From the NCBI GenBank assembly GCA_019635775.1, contig JAHBYU010000012.1:62001-126000 (forward strand): a stretch of DNA of 64,000 bases. Reading direction: 5' to 3'. The notes under the pieces were generated by a model. It searched no databases, had not been told where the DNA came from, and saw nothing but the letters and a program-made list of their open reading frames with translations. The position numbers and the translations under genes are program-made. Below are positions 35,401-44,754 of the stretch, piece after piece; position 1 is the first letter of the stretch; every line of letters begins with the position of its first letter. Origin of the DNA: Rhizobiaceae bacterium (GTDB lineage Bacteria > Pseudomonadota > Alphaproteobacteria > Rhizobiales > Rhizobiaceae).

Positions 35401-36327
35401 ATGGTCACCCGACTTTATTCCCACCCGATCTATCTGGAGCACCTGACTCCAGCCGGCCATCCGGAGCGCCCGGACCGGTTGCGCGTCATCGAGCGGGTTC
35501 TGGAAGACGAGAAGTTCGCCTATCTGGATCGCGTCGAGGCTCCCGAAGGCGACCCGCAAACCATCCTCTATGCCCATCCGCAATCGTTCGTGGACAAGGT
35601 TCGTGCAGCCATCCCCGCCGAAGGTTTGGAACGCATCGAGGCAGACACCTGCGTCAGTCCGAAAAGCTGGCTGGCGACGCTGACCGCCATCGGCGCGGCC
35701 AACGCCGCCGTGGACGACGTCTTTTCCGGCGCGGCGGACAATGTGTTCGTCGCTTCCCGGCCGCCCGGCCATCACGCGGAAAAGGCCACGGCGATGGGAT
35801 TTTGCCTGTTCAACCACGCCGCCATCGCCGCCCGTCATGCCCAAAAGGCGCATGGCGCGGAGCGTGTCGCCATCGTCGACTGGGACGTGCACCACGGCAA
35901 CGGAACGCAGGACATCTTCTGGGACGATCCGAGCGTGCTCTACTGCTCGACGCACCAGATGCCGCTCTATCCGGGCACCGGCGCAGCCAATGAGACCGGT
36001 GCGGGCAACATCGTCAACGCCCCGCTCGCGCCACAGACAGGCAGCGATGTCTTTCGCGAGGCGTTGCGTTCGCGCGTCCTGCCCGCTATCGAAAATTTTG
36101 CGCCGGACCTGATCATCATTTCCGCGGGCTTCGACGCGCATCACCGCGATCCGCTTGCCCAGATCAATCTGGTCGAGGACGATTTCGACTGGGCAACGGG
36201 GCAACTGATGGAAAGCGCTTCGCGCGATTGCGGCGGCAGGCTCGTCAGCCTTCTCGAGGGAGGATATGACCTGCACGGCCTGGCTTTTTCGGTTGCGGCC
36301 CATGTCAGCCGCATGATGAGGGGATGA
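35401..36327 (+). CDS. Histone-deacetylase-family deacylase
   Basis: A 308-residue zinc deacylase of the HDAC superfamily, in bacteria typically acting on acetylpolyamines or acyl-lysine. The active-site pieces are all visible: tandem histidines in [17 protein letters not shown], the zinc motif [12 protein letters not shown], and [12 protein letters not shown] with the last aspartate ligand. Length is normal. Its TGA overlaps the xseB ATG (ATGA), so translation is coupled; the HDAC-xseB pairing is common in rhizobia. Confidence 0.93.
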   Translation: MVTRLYSHPIYLEHLTPAGHPERPDRLRVIERVLEDEKFAYLDRVEAPEGDPQTILYAHPQSFVDKVRAAIPAEGLERIEADTCVSPKSWLATLTAIGAANAAVDDVFSGAADNVFVASRPPGHHAEKATAMGFCLFNHAAIAARHAQKAHGAERVAIVDWDVHHGNGTQDIFWDDPSVLYCSTHQMPLYPGTGAANETGAGNIVNAPLAPQTGSDVFREALRSRVLPAIENFAPDLIIISAGFDAHHRDPLAQINLVEDDFDWATGQLMESASRDCGGRLVSLLEGGYDLHGLAFSVAAHVSRMMRG

Positions 36328-36581
36328 CCATGTCCGACGAGGCGAACGAAGACATCAAGACCATGAGCTTCGAGAAGGCGCTCGAGGCGCTGGAAAAGAT
36401 CGTCGACGACCTAGAGCGCGGCGATGTTCCGCTCGACCAGTCGATCCGCATCTACGAACGCGGCGAGGCGCTCAAGGCGCATTGCGATCGCCTGCTGAAG
36501 GCAGCCGAGGATCGCGTGGAAAAAATACGCCTGTCCCGCGACGGCAAGCCCGCGGGTACGGAGCCGCTCGACCCTGAATGA
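36324..36581 (+). CDS. xseB: Exodeoxyribonuclease VII small subunit
   Basis: An 85-residue coiled protein that complexes with XseA to degrade single-stranded DNA. The family core [36 protein letters not shown] is intact. Starts at 36324 (overlapping the deacylase stop) or ATG 36330. XseA is not in the window. Confidence 0.95.
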   Translation: MTMSDEANEDIKTMSFEKALEALEKIVDDLERGDVPLDQSIRIYERGEALKAHCDRLLKAAEDRVEKIRLSRDGKPAGTEPLDPE

Positions 36582-36647
36582 TTTGAGCGCTTGCTTCCCG
36601 GACCCGCAGGATATTCATTGAGCCTGTGGGGCAGGAAGGTCGACAAT

Positions 36648-38099
36648 ATGCTTAACTTGGGGGAACGTTACGGCGGGTTGGTTCATGGAGCCGGCTGTCC
36701 CTGTCATACCCCGGCGGTCCTTGAACTCAACCGGCGTCTTTCCGAAGGACTGAATCGCCGCTCGACCTTGAAGGGCATAGCGGCAAGTTTCGCTGCGGCA
36801 GCACTTGGTGGCGGGCCGGTGGCCGCGCAGGAGGCCGGAAAGCCGCTATTGTTCTCAAATGTGCGCGTTTTCGACGGCAGGCAGGGCGCGCTTCTCGAAG
36901 GAGTAAGCGTTCTCGTCAAAGGCAACCGCATCCAGGCGCTTGTCCCTGCCGCAGATATGGTTACGGACGCGGATGTGATCGACTGCGGTGGTCGGGTTCT
37001 GATGCCCGGCCTTATCGACTCGCACTGGCACTCGATGCTGGCGGGTATTCCCGAGCTCGTCGCCATGACGGCTGACGTTCCTTACGTGCATCTGGTCGCG
37101 GCGCAGCAGGCGGAAGCCACGCTTCTGCGCGGGTTCACAACCGTGCGTGATGTTGGCGGTCCCGCCTTCTCGCTCAAGCGAGCGATAGACGAAGGGAGGT
37201 TCCCGGGGCCACGAATATTCCCTTCGGGCGCGATGATTTCGCAGACCTCCGGGCACGGCGACTTCCGGTTCCGCTATGAGGTGCCACGTGGCTCGGGCAA
37301 CGATATTTCCCATGCCGAGGCTGCCGGCATATCCGCGATCGTGGACGGCGTGCCGGAGGTGTTGCGACGCGTGCGCGAGCAACTGATGCTCGGAGCCAGC
37401 CAGATCAAGATCATGGTCGGCGGTGGCGTATCCTCCGCCTACGATCCGATCGATGCAAACCAGTTCCTCCCGGATGAGATTCGCGCCGCGGTCGACGCCA
37501 CTACGGATTGGGGCACATATGTCTGCGCCCACGTCTACACGTCGGCCGGCATCAATCGGGCCATCGACAATGGCGTGAAATGCATCGAGCACGGCCAGCT
37601 GGCGGACGAGGACACGGTGCGCCGAATGGCTGATACCGGCACATGGTGGAGCCTGCAGCCTTTCCTGGCGGACGAGGATTCCAATCCCAAGTCCGATCCC
37701 CTCATGCGCCAGCAGCAGGAAGAGATCGCAGTCGGAACGGTACGCGCCTTCGAACTGTGCCAGAAGCACAAGGTCAAGGTGGCATGGGGTACTGACATAC
37801 TGTTCAATCCGCGCGGAACATCCAGCCAGGGAAGACAGCTTGCCAAGCTGGCCCGTTGGTTCGACAACGTGGAAATCCTGCGCATGGCGACTGGACACGC
37901 AGGCGATCTGCTGGCACTTTCAGGCGAACGTAGCCCCTATCGTGGAAAGCTCGGCGTCATCGAAGCTGGAGCCTTCGCCGACATGATTGTTGTCGACGGA
38001 GACCCGTTGAAGAACATCGAGCTGGTTTCCGATCCGGAGGCCAATTTCCGGATGATCGTCAGGGACGGACGCATCCACAAGGACACGTTGAGGGGATGA
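36648..38099 (+). CDS. Exported metal-dependent amidohydrolase (prolidase/imidazolonepropionase-like)
   Basis: A 483-residue amidohydrolase-superfamily enzyme. The N-terminus carries CPCH (about 17-20), then a Tat-like NRRSTLKG motif (Arg37-Arg38) and a hydrophobic stretch ending near AAQ, so export in folded, metal-loaded form is likely. Metal ligands look complete: HWH at about 126-128, a lysine in QIKIMVGGG, histidines in CAHVYTS and CIEHGQ, and an aspartate in WGTDILFNP. Relatives cleave dipeptides or cyclic imides; the substrate is unknown. ATG 36648 has AGGAAGG upstream. The barrel gene follows with AGGGG at its end. Confidence 0.87.
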   Translation: MLNLGERYGGLVHGAGCPCHTPAVLELNRRLSEGLNRRSTLKGIAASFAAAALGGGPVAAQEAGKPLLFSNVRVFDGRQGALLEGVSVLVKGNRIQALVPAADMVTDADVIDCGGRVLMPGLIDSHWHSMLAGIPELVAMTADVPYVHLVAAQQAEATLLRGFTTVRDVGGPAFSLKRAIDEGRFPGPRIFPSGAMISQTSGHGDFRFRYEVPRGSGNDISHAEAAGISAIVDGVPEVLRRVREQLMLGASQIKIMVGGGVSSAYDPIDANQFLPDEIRAAVDATTDWGTYVCAHVYTSAGINRAIDNGVKCIEHGQLADEDTVRRMADTGTWWSLQPFLADEDSNPKSDPLMRQQQEEIAVGTVRAFELCQKHKVKVAWGTDILFNPRGTSSQGRQLAKLARWFDNVEILRMATGHAGDLLALSGERSPYRGKLGVIEAGAFADMIVVDGDPLKNIELVSDPEANFRMIVRDGRIHKDTLRG

Positions 38100-38104
38100 C
38101 TGCG

Positions 38105-38911
38105 ATGAAGGCCGGGATTGCGTCGGGCGTGTTTGCGGCGGGGCTACTCTGTTCCGGAGCGGCATTGGCGGCGGACCCGGGTGTGATGGAGGAGCCGCCG
38201 GTCGGCGCGTCCGACTGGGTTGTCCAGGTGACACCCTATCTCTGGGCGTCTGGAATCGAGGGCGCGATATCACCGTTCACGCGCGCTCCGACGGTCAATG
38301 TCGACGTCCCGTTTTCCGATATATGGGACAGCCTGAACTTCGGCGGTTTTCTCAATATCGGGGCGCGGCGCGACCGCTTCGTGTTCTCCGGCGACATCAT
38401 GTATGTGAACCTGTCGGATGCCGGTACGATAGGAACACTGCCAACGCTGCCCGGATTTCCCGGCGGCGCGGTCGATGCTTCACTGGATACCGTGCAGTTC
38501 TATGCGGCGGCGCTGGGTGGTTACCGCGTGGTCGACACACCGGAGTTCACGCTGGATGCGATGGCCGGTGGCCGGTTCTGGTACATCTCAAACGACATCA
38601 CCGTTAGCTACAACGGCTTCTCGCTTTCGCGCGGGGCGGATTTCACCTGGATCGATCCGCTTGTCGGAGCCCGCGCGTTGTACAACTTCAGCGACAAGGT
38701 CTCTGTGTTGGCGCAGGCCGACATTGGCGGTTTCGGAGTGGGCTCTGAACTGACGTGGTCGGTGCTTGGTACCTTCAACTACGTGTTCAACGATAACTGG
38801 TCCACCTCGGTGGGCTACAAGTATCTTTCCGTCGACTACGCCGATGACGGCTATGTCTTCGACGTCGACATGTCCGGTCCGGTGGTGGGTTTCACCTATC
38901 GTTTCAACTGA
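38105..38911 (+). CDS. Outer-membrane beta-barrel protein
   Basis: A 268-residue protein with a clear signal peptide (about 1-20, ALAAD) and a mature part of alternating strands (WVVQVTPYLWASGIEGAI, FVFSGDIMYVNL, FTLDAMAGGRFWYI, WSTSVGYKYLSVDY) ending VVGFTYRFN, an outer-membrane-barrel C-terminus. No exact family named. AGGGG (38091-38095), inside the amidohydrolase end, is nine bases before ATG 38105; an ATG at 38096 overlaps the upstream stop. Probably co-transcribed with the amidohydrolase. Confidence 0.82.
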   Translation: MKAGIASGVFAAGLLCSGAALAADPGVMEEPPVGASDWVVQVTPYLWASGIEGAISPFTRAPTVNVDVPFSDIWDSLNFGGFLNIGARRDRFVFSGDIMYVNLSDAGTIGTLPTLPGFPGGAVDASLDTVQFYAAALGGYRVVDTPEFTLDAMAGGRFWYISNDITVSYNGFSLSRGADFTWIDPLVGARALYNFSDKVSVLAQADIGGFGVGSELTWSVLGTFNYVFNDNWSTSVGYKYLSVDYADDGYVFDVDMSGPVVGFTYRFN

Positions 38912-38982
38912 CATGTCCTGACACGGTTGATCCCGATGGCGATTTTCCCAGATTATGGGTCAATCGCCATCGGGAGGCCGCC

Positions 38983-39249
38983 ATGTGCCGCAACATCAGA
39001 CAACTCTTCAACTTCGATCCGCCCGCGACGGACGACGAGGTGCGCAATGCCGCACTCCAGTTCGTGCGCAAGATCAGCGGTTCCACCAAGCCCTCGCAAC
39101 GCAACGCCGAAGCGTTCGACCGGGCGGTTGATGCCATCCAGGCGAGCGTGCGCGAACTGATCGATTCCATGGAAACGACCCAGCCGCCGAAGAACCGCGA
39201 GGAAGAAGCGGCCAAGGCCCGTGCTCGCACGCTTATCCGTTTCGCCTGA
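38983..39249 (+). CDS. DUF2277 family protein
   Basis: An 88-residue soluble protein matching DUF2277: MCRNIRQLFNFDPPATDDEVRNAALQFVRKISG at the start and a helical second half. Function is unknown. It has GGGAGG before its ATG. It lies between the barrel gene and the pirin gene. Confidence 0.9.
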   Translation: MCRNIRQLFNFDPPATDDEVRNAALQFVRKISGSTKPSQRNAEAFDRAVDAIQASVRELIDSMETTQPPKNREEEAAKARARTLIRFA

Positions 39250-39293
39250 GGTTCGGGCTTGGCTGCCGGACCGGTTCATAGCATCATGCGGCC

Positions 39294-40214
39294 ATGAGCT
39301 TCTTTCCCGGCACCGATCCCGAGGTTGGCCACAGGTTCGCCTGCGACGCACTCGAACTGATGGTGATACCGAACGCCAAGGATATTGGCGGTTTCGAGGT
39401 GCGCCGCGCGCTGCCGACCGCCAAACGCAGGCTGGTCGGTCCCTTCATCTTCTTCGACCGCATGGGGCCGGCCCTTTTGCGCGTGGGACAGGCGCTTGAT
39501 GTGCGGCCACATCCCCATATCGGGCTCGCCACCGTGACCTATCTTTTCGACGGCAGGATCAGGCACCGCGATTCGCTCGGCACCGAAATGGTGATCGAGC
39601 CGGGCGACGTGAACCTGATGACGGCAGGCCGCGGCATCGTGCACTCCGAGCGGACGCCGGAAGAGATGCGCGGCGCGCCGATGTCGGTGTCGGGTCTCCA
39701 GACATGGCTTGCGCTTCCCGACGGCGGCGAGGAGGTTGCGCCGCTCTTCGAGAATACGGCGCGGCTTGAATTGCCCGAATTCGACGATGCTGGTGTTTCG
39801 GGGCGCGTCGTCATCGGAGCCTTCGACGGGCTGAAATCCCCCGTCCGCGCCGCTTCCGATACCCTTTATGCCGACGTCACCCTCAAACCCGGCGCCAGCG
39901 TGCGCATCCCCTCCGACGCGGAGGAGCGCGCCATATACACGCTTGACGGAACGGTCACGATCGCCGGCGACAGCTTCCCCGACAACAGGCTGCTGGTCTT
40001 CAAGCCGGGTGACGAGATCGTCGTTTCGTCGGAACGCGGCGCGCATTTCATGCTGTTCGGCGGCGCTTCGCTGGGTTCGAAACGCTACATCTGGTGGAAT
40101 TTCGTTTCGTCCTCGAAGGAGCGGATCGAGCAGGCCAAGGAAGAGTGGAAGACCGGCCGCTTCGACATCGTTCCGGGCGACGACAAGGAATTCATCCCTC
40201 TGCCGCAAGGGTGA
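39294..40214 (+). CDS. Pirin family protein
   Basis: A 306-residue bicupin. The N-terminal cupin has the metal-binding histidines in [17 protein letters not shown] plus a histidine and glutamate further on ([16 protein letters not shown]); the C-terminal cupin is shorter. Bacterial pirins can have quercetin-dioxygenase activity or act as regulators; which applies here cannot be read. It precedes dxs by 73 bases on the same strand. Confidence 0.92.
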   Translation: MSFFPGTDPEVGHRFACDALELMVIPNAKDIGGFEVRRALPTAKRRLVGPFIFFDRMGPALLRVGQALDVRPHPHIGLATVTYLFDGRIRHRDSLGTEMVIEPGDVNLMTAGRGIVHSERTPEEMRGAPMSVSGLQTWLALPDGGEEVAPLFENTARLELPEFDDAGVSGRVVIGAFDGLKSPVRAASDTLYADVTLKPGASVRIPSDAEERAIYTLDGTVTIAGDSFPDNRLLVFKPGDEIVVSSERGAHFMLFGGASLGSKRYIWWNFVSSSKERIEQAKEEWKTGRFDIVPGDDKEFIPLPQG

Positions 40215-40287
40215 CGCCTTTACGTTTACATGCCGCCGTGCCGCCTCTCTTGCGGACCATGCTCGCCATCTGGACAAGGTGACGCCG

Positions 40288-42204
40288 ATGAACGCCAGAC
40301 CGAATACGCCGCTTCTCGACAAGGTCAAGGTTCCGGCCGATCTTCGCCGGCTGCCCGAAAGCGACCTGCCGCAGCTTGCCGCCGAATTGCGCGCCGAGCT
40401 GATCGACGCGGTGTCTGTGACCGGAGGGCATCTCGGCGCCGGGCTTGGCGTGGTCGAACTGACTGTCGCGCTTCATCATGTCTTCGACACGCCGTCCGAC
40501 CGCCTGATTTGGGATGTCGGCCACCAGGCCTACCCCCACAAGATATTGACCGGCCGCCGCGACCGCATCCGTACGCTACGGGCGGAGGGGGGACTTTCCG
40601 GCTTCACTAGGCGCTCGGAGAGCGAATACGATCCATTCGGCGCGGCGCACTCATCGACTTCCATTTCGGCAGGTCTGGGCATGGCGGTCGCGCGCGACCT
40701 CAAGGGCGCGTGCAACAACGTCATAGTGGTGATCGGTGACGGCGCCATGTCCGCCGGCATGGCATACGAGGCCATGAACAATGCAGGGGCGCTCGACGCC
40801 CGGCTTGTGGTTATCCTGAACGACAACGACATGTCGATTGCGCCGCCGACGGGCGCAATGAGCGCCTATCTGGCGCGCCTTGTATCGGGCCGGACATATC
40901 GTTCGCTGCGCGACACGGCAAAGCAACTGGCCAAGAAGCTCCCGAAATTCTTGGCCGAGAAGGCGCGCCGGTCAGAGGAATACGCACGCGGCTTCCTCAC
41001 CGGCGGTACGCTCTTCGAGGAACTGGGCTTCTACTATGTCGGGCCGATCGACGGCCACAATCTCGAACACATGCTGCCTGTCCTGAAGAACGTTCGCGAT
41101 ACGATCGACGGTCCGGTGCTGATCCATGTGGTCACCCAGAAGGGCAAGGGCTATGCGCCCGCCGAGGCCGCCGCCGACAAATACCATGGCGTCAACCGCT
41201 TCGACGTCATCACCGGGGCCCAGGCGAAGCCGCCGGCCAACGCGCCAGCCTACACACGCGTCTTTGCCGACACGCTGGTTGAGGAGGCGGCGCGCGACGA
41301 GCGCATCGTGGCCGTCACGGCCGCCATGCCGTCCGGTACCGGACTGGACCTGTTTGGCGAATTGTTTCCTTCGCGTACCTTCGATGTCGGAATTGCCGAG
41401 CAGCATGCGGTGACATTCGCGGCCGGTCTTGCGACGGAAGGCCTGAAGCCCTTCGCGGCCATCTATTCCACCTTCCTGCAGCGCGGCTACGACCAGATCG
41501 TGCACGACGTTGCGTTGCAGAACCTGCCGGTGCGCTTCCCGATTGACCGCGCAGGCTTTGTGGGAGCGGACGGCGCGACACATTGCGGCGCGTTCGACAC
41601 CACTTTTCTGGCCAGCCTGCCGGGCATGGTCGTCATGGCGGCCGGGGACGAAGCCGAGCTTCGCCATATGGTTCGTACCGCAGCGGACTATGATGAGGGA
41701 CCGATTTCCTTCCGCTATCCCCGCGGCAACGGTGTCGGCGTCGACATGCCCGAGCGCGGCTCCGTGCTGGAAATCGGCAAGGGCAGGGTGCTACGCGAAG
41801 GCAGCAAGGTCGCGCTTCTTTCTTTCGGCACGCGGCTTGCAGACTGCCTGCTCGCGGCCGAGGAGCTTTCCGCCGCCGGCCTTTCCACAACGGTTGCCGA
41901 TGCCCGTTTCGCCAAGCCGCTGGACGAGGATCTCGTTCGAAGGCTGGCTCGGGAGCATGAGGTTCTTGTCACCGTGGAGGAGGGCGCGATTGGCGGTTTC
42001 GCCACTCAGGTCCTTCACTTCCTCGCGCATCAGGGGCTGCTGGAAAGCGGCGTCAAAGTAAGGCCGCTTGTGCTGCCCGATGCATTTACCGATCATGCTA
42101 AGCCAGAAAAGATGTATGCCGAGGCCGGGCTTGACGCGGCGGGGATCGTTCGGACGGTTTTTGCCGCACTCGGAAGCCGCGCTAGCCAAGCAGCCCGTGC
42201 CTAG
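40288..42204 (+). CDS. dxs: 1-deoxy-D-xylulose-5-phosphate synthase
   Basis: A 638-residue thiamine-diphosphate enzyme that condenses pyruvate and glyceraldehyde 3-phosphate, the entry step of the MEP isoprenoid pathway. Motifs: [22 protein letters not shown], the ThDP motif [29 protein letters not shown] and the transketolase-like [17 protein letters not shown] and FYPRG-like RYPRGNG. ATG 40288 has AAGGTGA upstream; the long open frame before it is not coding in this frame. Works with ispE and ispH in this window. Confidence 0.97.
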   Translation: MNARPNTPLLDKVKVPADLRRLPESDLPQLAAELRAELIDAVSVTGGHLGAGLGVVELTVALHHVFDTPSDRLIWDVGHQAYPHKILTGRRDRIRTLRAEGGLSGFTRRSESEYDPFGAAHSSTSISAGLGMAVARDLKGACNNVIVVIGDGAMSAGMAYEAMNNAGALDARLVVILNDNDMSIAPPTGAMSAYLARLVSGRTYRSLRDTAKQLAKKLPKFLAEKARRSEEYARGFLTGGTLFEELGFYYVGPIDGHNLEHMLPVLKNVRDTIDGPVLIHVVTQKGKGYAPAEAAADKYHGVNRFDVITGAQAKPPANAPAYTRVFADTLVEEAARDERIVAVTAAMPSGTGLDLFGELFPSRTFDVGIAEQHAVTFAAGLATEGLKPFAAIYSTFLQRGYDQIVHDVALQNLPVRFPIDRAGFVGADGATHCGAFDTTFLASLPGMVVMAAGDEAELRHMVRTAADYDEGPISFRYPRGNGVGVDMPERGSVLEIGKGRVLREGSKVALLSFGTRLADCLLAAEELSAAGLSTTVADARFAKPLDEDLVRRLAREHEVLVTVEEGAIGGFATQVLHFLAHQGLLESGVKVRPLVLPDAFTDHAKPEKMYAEAGLDAAGIVRTVFAALGSRASQAARA

Positions 42205-42345
42205 CGAAGGCTCGCCGTTAACCTCTTGAGGCGGTCACTAACCGGCTGTTTACGCTGCGCCTTGGCACTTTGCTTACCTTGTCTCTTGGCCGTTTCTTAG
42301 CGCTGTCCTGCTATTCGTTCCCTTCGCAAGGGGAGTTCTGGCGGG

Positions 42346-42633
42346 ATGAAAGCGCTTTTCAGCGCAACGTTTGTAGTATTGCTTGCTGTTCCGATGGGCG
42401 TGCCGTCGGTTGCCCAGCCGCGCTACGACCGCAAGCTCGAAGAAGCCGTTATGGCAATCGTCGCCTCGAAGGTGGGCGATATCAGGGGCGGTTTTGGGCT
42501 GGACGCAAGGCCGGGGATGGTCGTCGTGCAGGACTATTTCGTCAGTGCGGCTACCGAAGCGCAATCGGTCGCGGTCCCGAAAGGCATGTCGCGCGCAGTC
42601 GAAGGCGCCGCCATTTCGACTTCCATGCGCTAG
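42346..42633 (+). CDS. Small exported protein, 95 aa
   Basis: A 95-residue protein with a signal peptide (about 1-23, ending PSVAQP) and a short mature part (YDRKLEEAVMAIVASKVGDIRGGFGLD...). No family recognised. It sits between dxs and tlyA, 49 bases before tlyA. It has a weak SD (GGCGGG). Probably periplasmic; role unknown. Confidence 0.68.
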   Translation: MKALFSATFVVLLAVPMGVPSVAQPRYDRKLEEAVMAIVASKVGDIRGGFGLDARPGMVVVQDYFVSAATEAQSVAVPKGMSRAVEGAAISTSMR

Positions 42634-42659
42634 ATCACTTGCCGGGCTTGCCTAAAGAC

Positions 42660-42679
42660 CCTTCCTTCTCCAAGGAAGG
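42660..42679 (+). promoter_or_regulatory. Hairpin covering the tlyA Shine-Dalgarno
   Basis: CCTTCCTT (42660-42667) and AAGGAAGG (42672-42679) form a perfect 8-bp stem with a CTCC loop. The right arm is the SD of tlyA (AGGAAGGA, ATG at 42683). In the folded form the SD would be fully paired, which would lower translation. RNA-thermometer, ligand or antisense control are all possible; this is inference from the sequence only. Confidence 0.7.
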
Positions 42680-42682
42680 ACG

Positions 42683-43450
42683 ATGGCGACTGCTGCCGCG
42701 ACAAACGATGAACGCATGAGGCTTGACGAACTTCTCGTCAGGCGGGGCCTCTACGCGACCCGTTCGCGCGCCCGCGATGCGATAGAACGCGGGTCCGTGA
42801 TCGTCGGCACGAAAGTCGTCCTCAAGCCAGGCCAGTCTGTGGCGTCGTCGTCCGATATCCGCGTCGATGATCCCGCGTCAGCCTATGTCTCGCGGGCCGC
42901 GCTGAAGCTTGTCGCCGGTCTCGATCATTTCCGCCTTGATCCCGCGGGCGTCCATGCGCTTGACATCGGCGCGTCCACGGGCGGTTTCACGCAGGTGCTT
43001 CTGGAGCGCGGCGCGACTCATGTGGTTGCGCTTGATGTCGGCCACGGCCAGCTTGACAGGAGCCTTCGCAACGACGCGCGCGTCACCGTCATCGAGGGGC
43101 TGAACGCTCGTGACCTGACAGGTGAGGATCTGGAGGGAAGGCGCCCGGATTTCGTCGTGTCCGACGTATCCTTTATTTCACTTCGGCTTGCCCTGCCGCC
43201 TGCTCTGGCGCTCGCGGCGCAGGGCGCCAAAGGGGTGTTTCTGGTCAAGCCGCAGTTCGAGGCGGGTCGTGAAGCCATCGGAAAGGGCGGCATCCTCCGA
43301 AACCCTGAAGATGGACCCCGCATCGCCGATAGCCTCCACCAATGGCTGGGCGCGCAGCCCGGCTGGCGCGCAATCGGCGTCTGCCCTTCCCCCATCGAAG
43401 GCGGCGACGGCAACCGCGAATTCCTGCTCGCCGGAGTGAAGGACAGATGA
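42683..43450 (+). CDS. tlyA: TlyA family rRNA 2'-O-methyltransferase
   Basis: A 255-residue protein. An N-terminal S4 RNA-binding domain (about 8-65, MRLDELLVRRGLYATRSRARDAIERGSV) is followed by an FtsJ-like SAM methyltransferase (VHALDIGASTGGFTQVLLERGA; FVVSDVSFISLRLALP; VFLVKPQFEAGREAIGKGG). Members methylate 16S/23S rRNA and were once called hemolysins. Its ATG is preceded by an SD locked in a hairpin. The stop overlaps the start of the next methyltransferase (ATGA). Confidence 0.93.
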   Translation: MATAAATNDERMRLDELLVRRGLYATRSRARDAIERGSVIVGTKVVLKPGQSVASSSDIRVDDPASAYVSRAALKLVAGLDHFRLDPAGVHALDIGASTGGFTQVLLERGATHVVALDVGHGQLDRSLRNDARVTVIEGLNARDLTGEDLEGRRPDFVVSDVSFISLRLALPPALALAAQGAKGVFLVKPQFEAGREAIGKGGILRNPEDGPRIADSLHQWLGAQPGWRAIGVCPSPIEGGDGNREFLLAGVKDR

Positions 43451-44688
43451 GCGTCACGTTCGAGATTTCACGACTGGGCGCTCAGGGCGACGGCATCGCC
43501 GACACGCAGGCAGGACAGGTCTTCGTCCCTTTTGCCCTTCCCGGCGAAACGGTAACGGCCGCACGCCACAAGGATCGCGCTGACCTGATTTCGGTGTTGA
43601 AGGCTTCGCCACAGCGCGTCGATCCCGCCTGTCGCCATTTTACGGCCTGCGGTGGGTGCGCCGTACAGCATCTGGAGCGGGGCGCCTACCTCGACTGGAA
43701 GCGTCAGAAGGTGGCGCATGCGCTGCGGGGGGGCCGCATCGATCTGGAGACAGCACCCATTGTTCCGTGCGAGCCCGGCACCCGTCGTCGCGTGACCTTT
43801 TCAGCACGGCATACCGAACGCGGCGCTGTTCTCGGCTTCAATCGCGCCATGTCGAAGGAGATCATCGACATTGAGGAATGCCCGATATCCTTGCCGGAGA
43901 TCGTTGCAGCCTTGCCGAAACTGCGTGCCCTGGCAGACGTGATGGTCGCAACCCCGCAAGCCTTCCATCTGACGGTCACGGCAACGGCATCGGGCCTGGA
44001 CATCGCCACCCGCGATTCCGGCAAGATGAACGACCAGCAACGCCGTGCGGCTGCAGCCTTTGCGTCGGAAGCCGGCTTCGCAAGGCTTTCGGCTGATGGC
44101 GAGATCGTCATCGAGCCGCGCAAGCCAGCGGTGCTTTTCGGCGATGCGGCGGTTCCAATCCCTCCCGGATCCTTCCTTCAGGCGACCGCGGCCGCAGAGC
44201 AGGCGATGGCCGATCTGGTCCTGTCGCATCTATCCCGCGCGAAGAAGGTGGCCGACCTTTTCGCCGGCTGCGGCAGTTTCGCGCTGAGGCTTGCAAAAAA
44301 ATCCGAGGTGCATGCGGTGGAGGGCGATGCTTCCGCACTTGCCGCGCTCGATCGCGGGTTCCGTCAGGCAACCGGCGTGAAGCGGGTGACTGCCGAGCGT
44401 CGCGACCTTTTTCGCCGTCCGCTGACCTTCAAGGAACTGAATGCCTTTGACGGCATCGTCTTCGATCCGCCGCGTGCCGGCGCAGAAGACCAGTCGAAGC
44501 AGATCGCGCGGTCGGACGTGCCTTTTGTCGCGGCGGTGTCCTGCAACCCGGGCACCCTGGTCCGCGACCTTCAGATCCTGGTCGCGGGCGGCTATCGCGT
44601 CACGTCGGTCACGCCAATAGATCAGTTCCTGTGGTCGCCCCATGTCGAGGCGGTAGCGCTGTTGGAGAAACCGCGCAAACGGCGCTAA
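43447..44688 (+). CDS. TrmA/RumA-type 23S rRNA uracil-C5 methyltransferase
   Basis: A 413-residue RNA (uracil-5-)-methyltransferase. It has an N-terminal TRAM-like domain (about 1-55), an iron-sulfur motif C62-x5-C68-G-G-C71 (CRHFTACGGC), SAM motifs (VADLFAGCGSFALRLAKK; FDPPRAGAEDQ) and the catalytic cysteine in VSCNPGTLVRDL. It resembles RlmD/RlmC-like enzymes; exact target not readable. Overlaps tlyA by four bases, so the two rRNA modifiers are translated together. Confidence 0.93.
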   Translation: MSVTFEISRLGAQGDGIADTQAGQVFVPFALPGETVTAARHKDRADLISVLKASPQRVDPACRHFTACGGCAVQHLERGAYLDWKRQKVAHALRGGRIDLETAPIVPCEPGTRRRVTFSARHTERGAVLGFNRAMSKEIIDIEECPISLPEIVAALPKLRALADVMVATPQAFHLTVTATASGLDIATRDSGKMNDQQRRAAAAFASEAGFARLSADGEIVIEPRKPAVLFGDAAVPIPPGSFLQATAAAEQAMADLVLSHLSRAKKVADLFAGCGSFALRLAKKSEVHAVEGDASALAALDRGFRQATGVKRVTAERRDLFRRPLTFKELNAFDGIVFDPPRAGAEDQSKQIARSDVPFVAAVSCNPGTLVRDLQILVAGGYRVTSVTPIDQFLWSPHVEAVALLEKPRKRR

Positions 44689-44689
44689 C

Positions 44690-44718
44690 TTGAAACGGGC
44701 GAGTTTTGCGCCTATTTT
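44690..44718 (+). promoter_or_regulatory. Sigma-70-like promoter of the toxin-antitoxin pair
   Basis: TTGAAA (44690-44695), 17 bases, then TATTTT (44713-44718): five of six matches in each hexamer at ideal spacing. It lies 30-60 bases before the antitoxin start and directly after the methyltransferase stop. Confidence 0.6.
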
Positions 44719-44733
44719 GACACCGATGCGTCA
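44718..44733 (+). promoter_or_regulatory. Candidate autoregulatory operator, TGAC-N8-GTCA
   Basis: TGAC (44718-44721) and GTCA (44730-44733) form an inverted repeat at the -10/start-site edge of the TA promoter. Type II antitoxins usually bind such sites over their own promoter. Arms are only four bases, so chance is possible. Confidence 0.35.
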
Positions 44734-44754
44734 TTTCATGGAAGGATCATGCTC

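Noticed and set aside
39868-40287. Upstream extension of dxs into the pirin gene
   Set aside because: The extension overlaps pirin in another frame and is Arg/Ser-rich; ATG 40288 gives the normal Dxs N-terminus with an SD.
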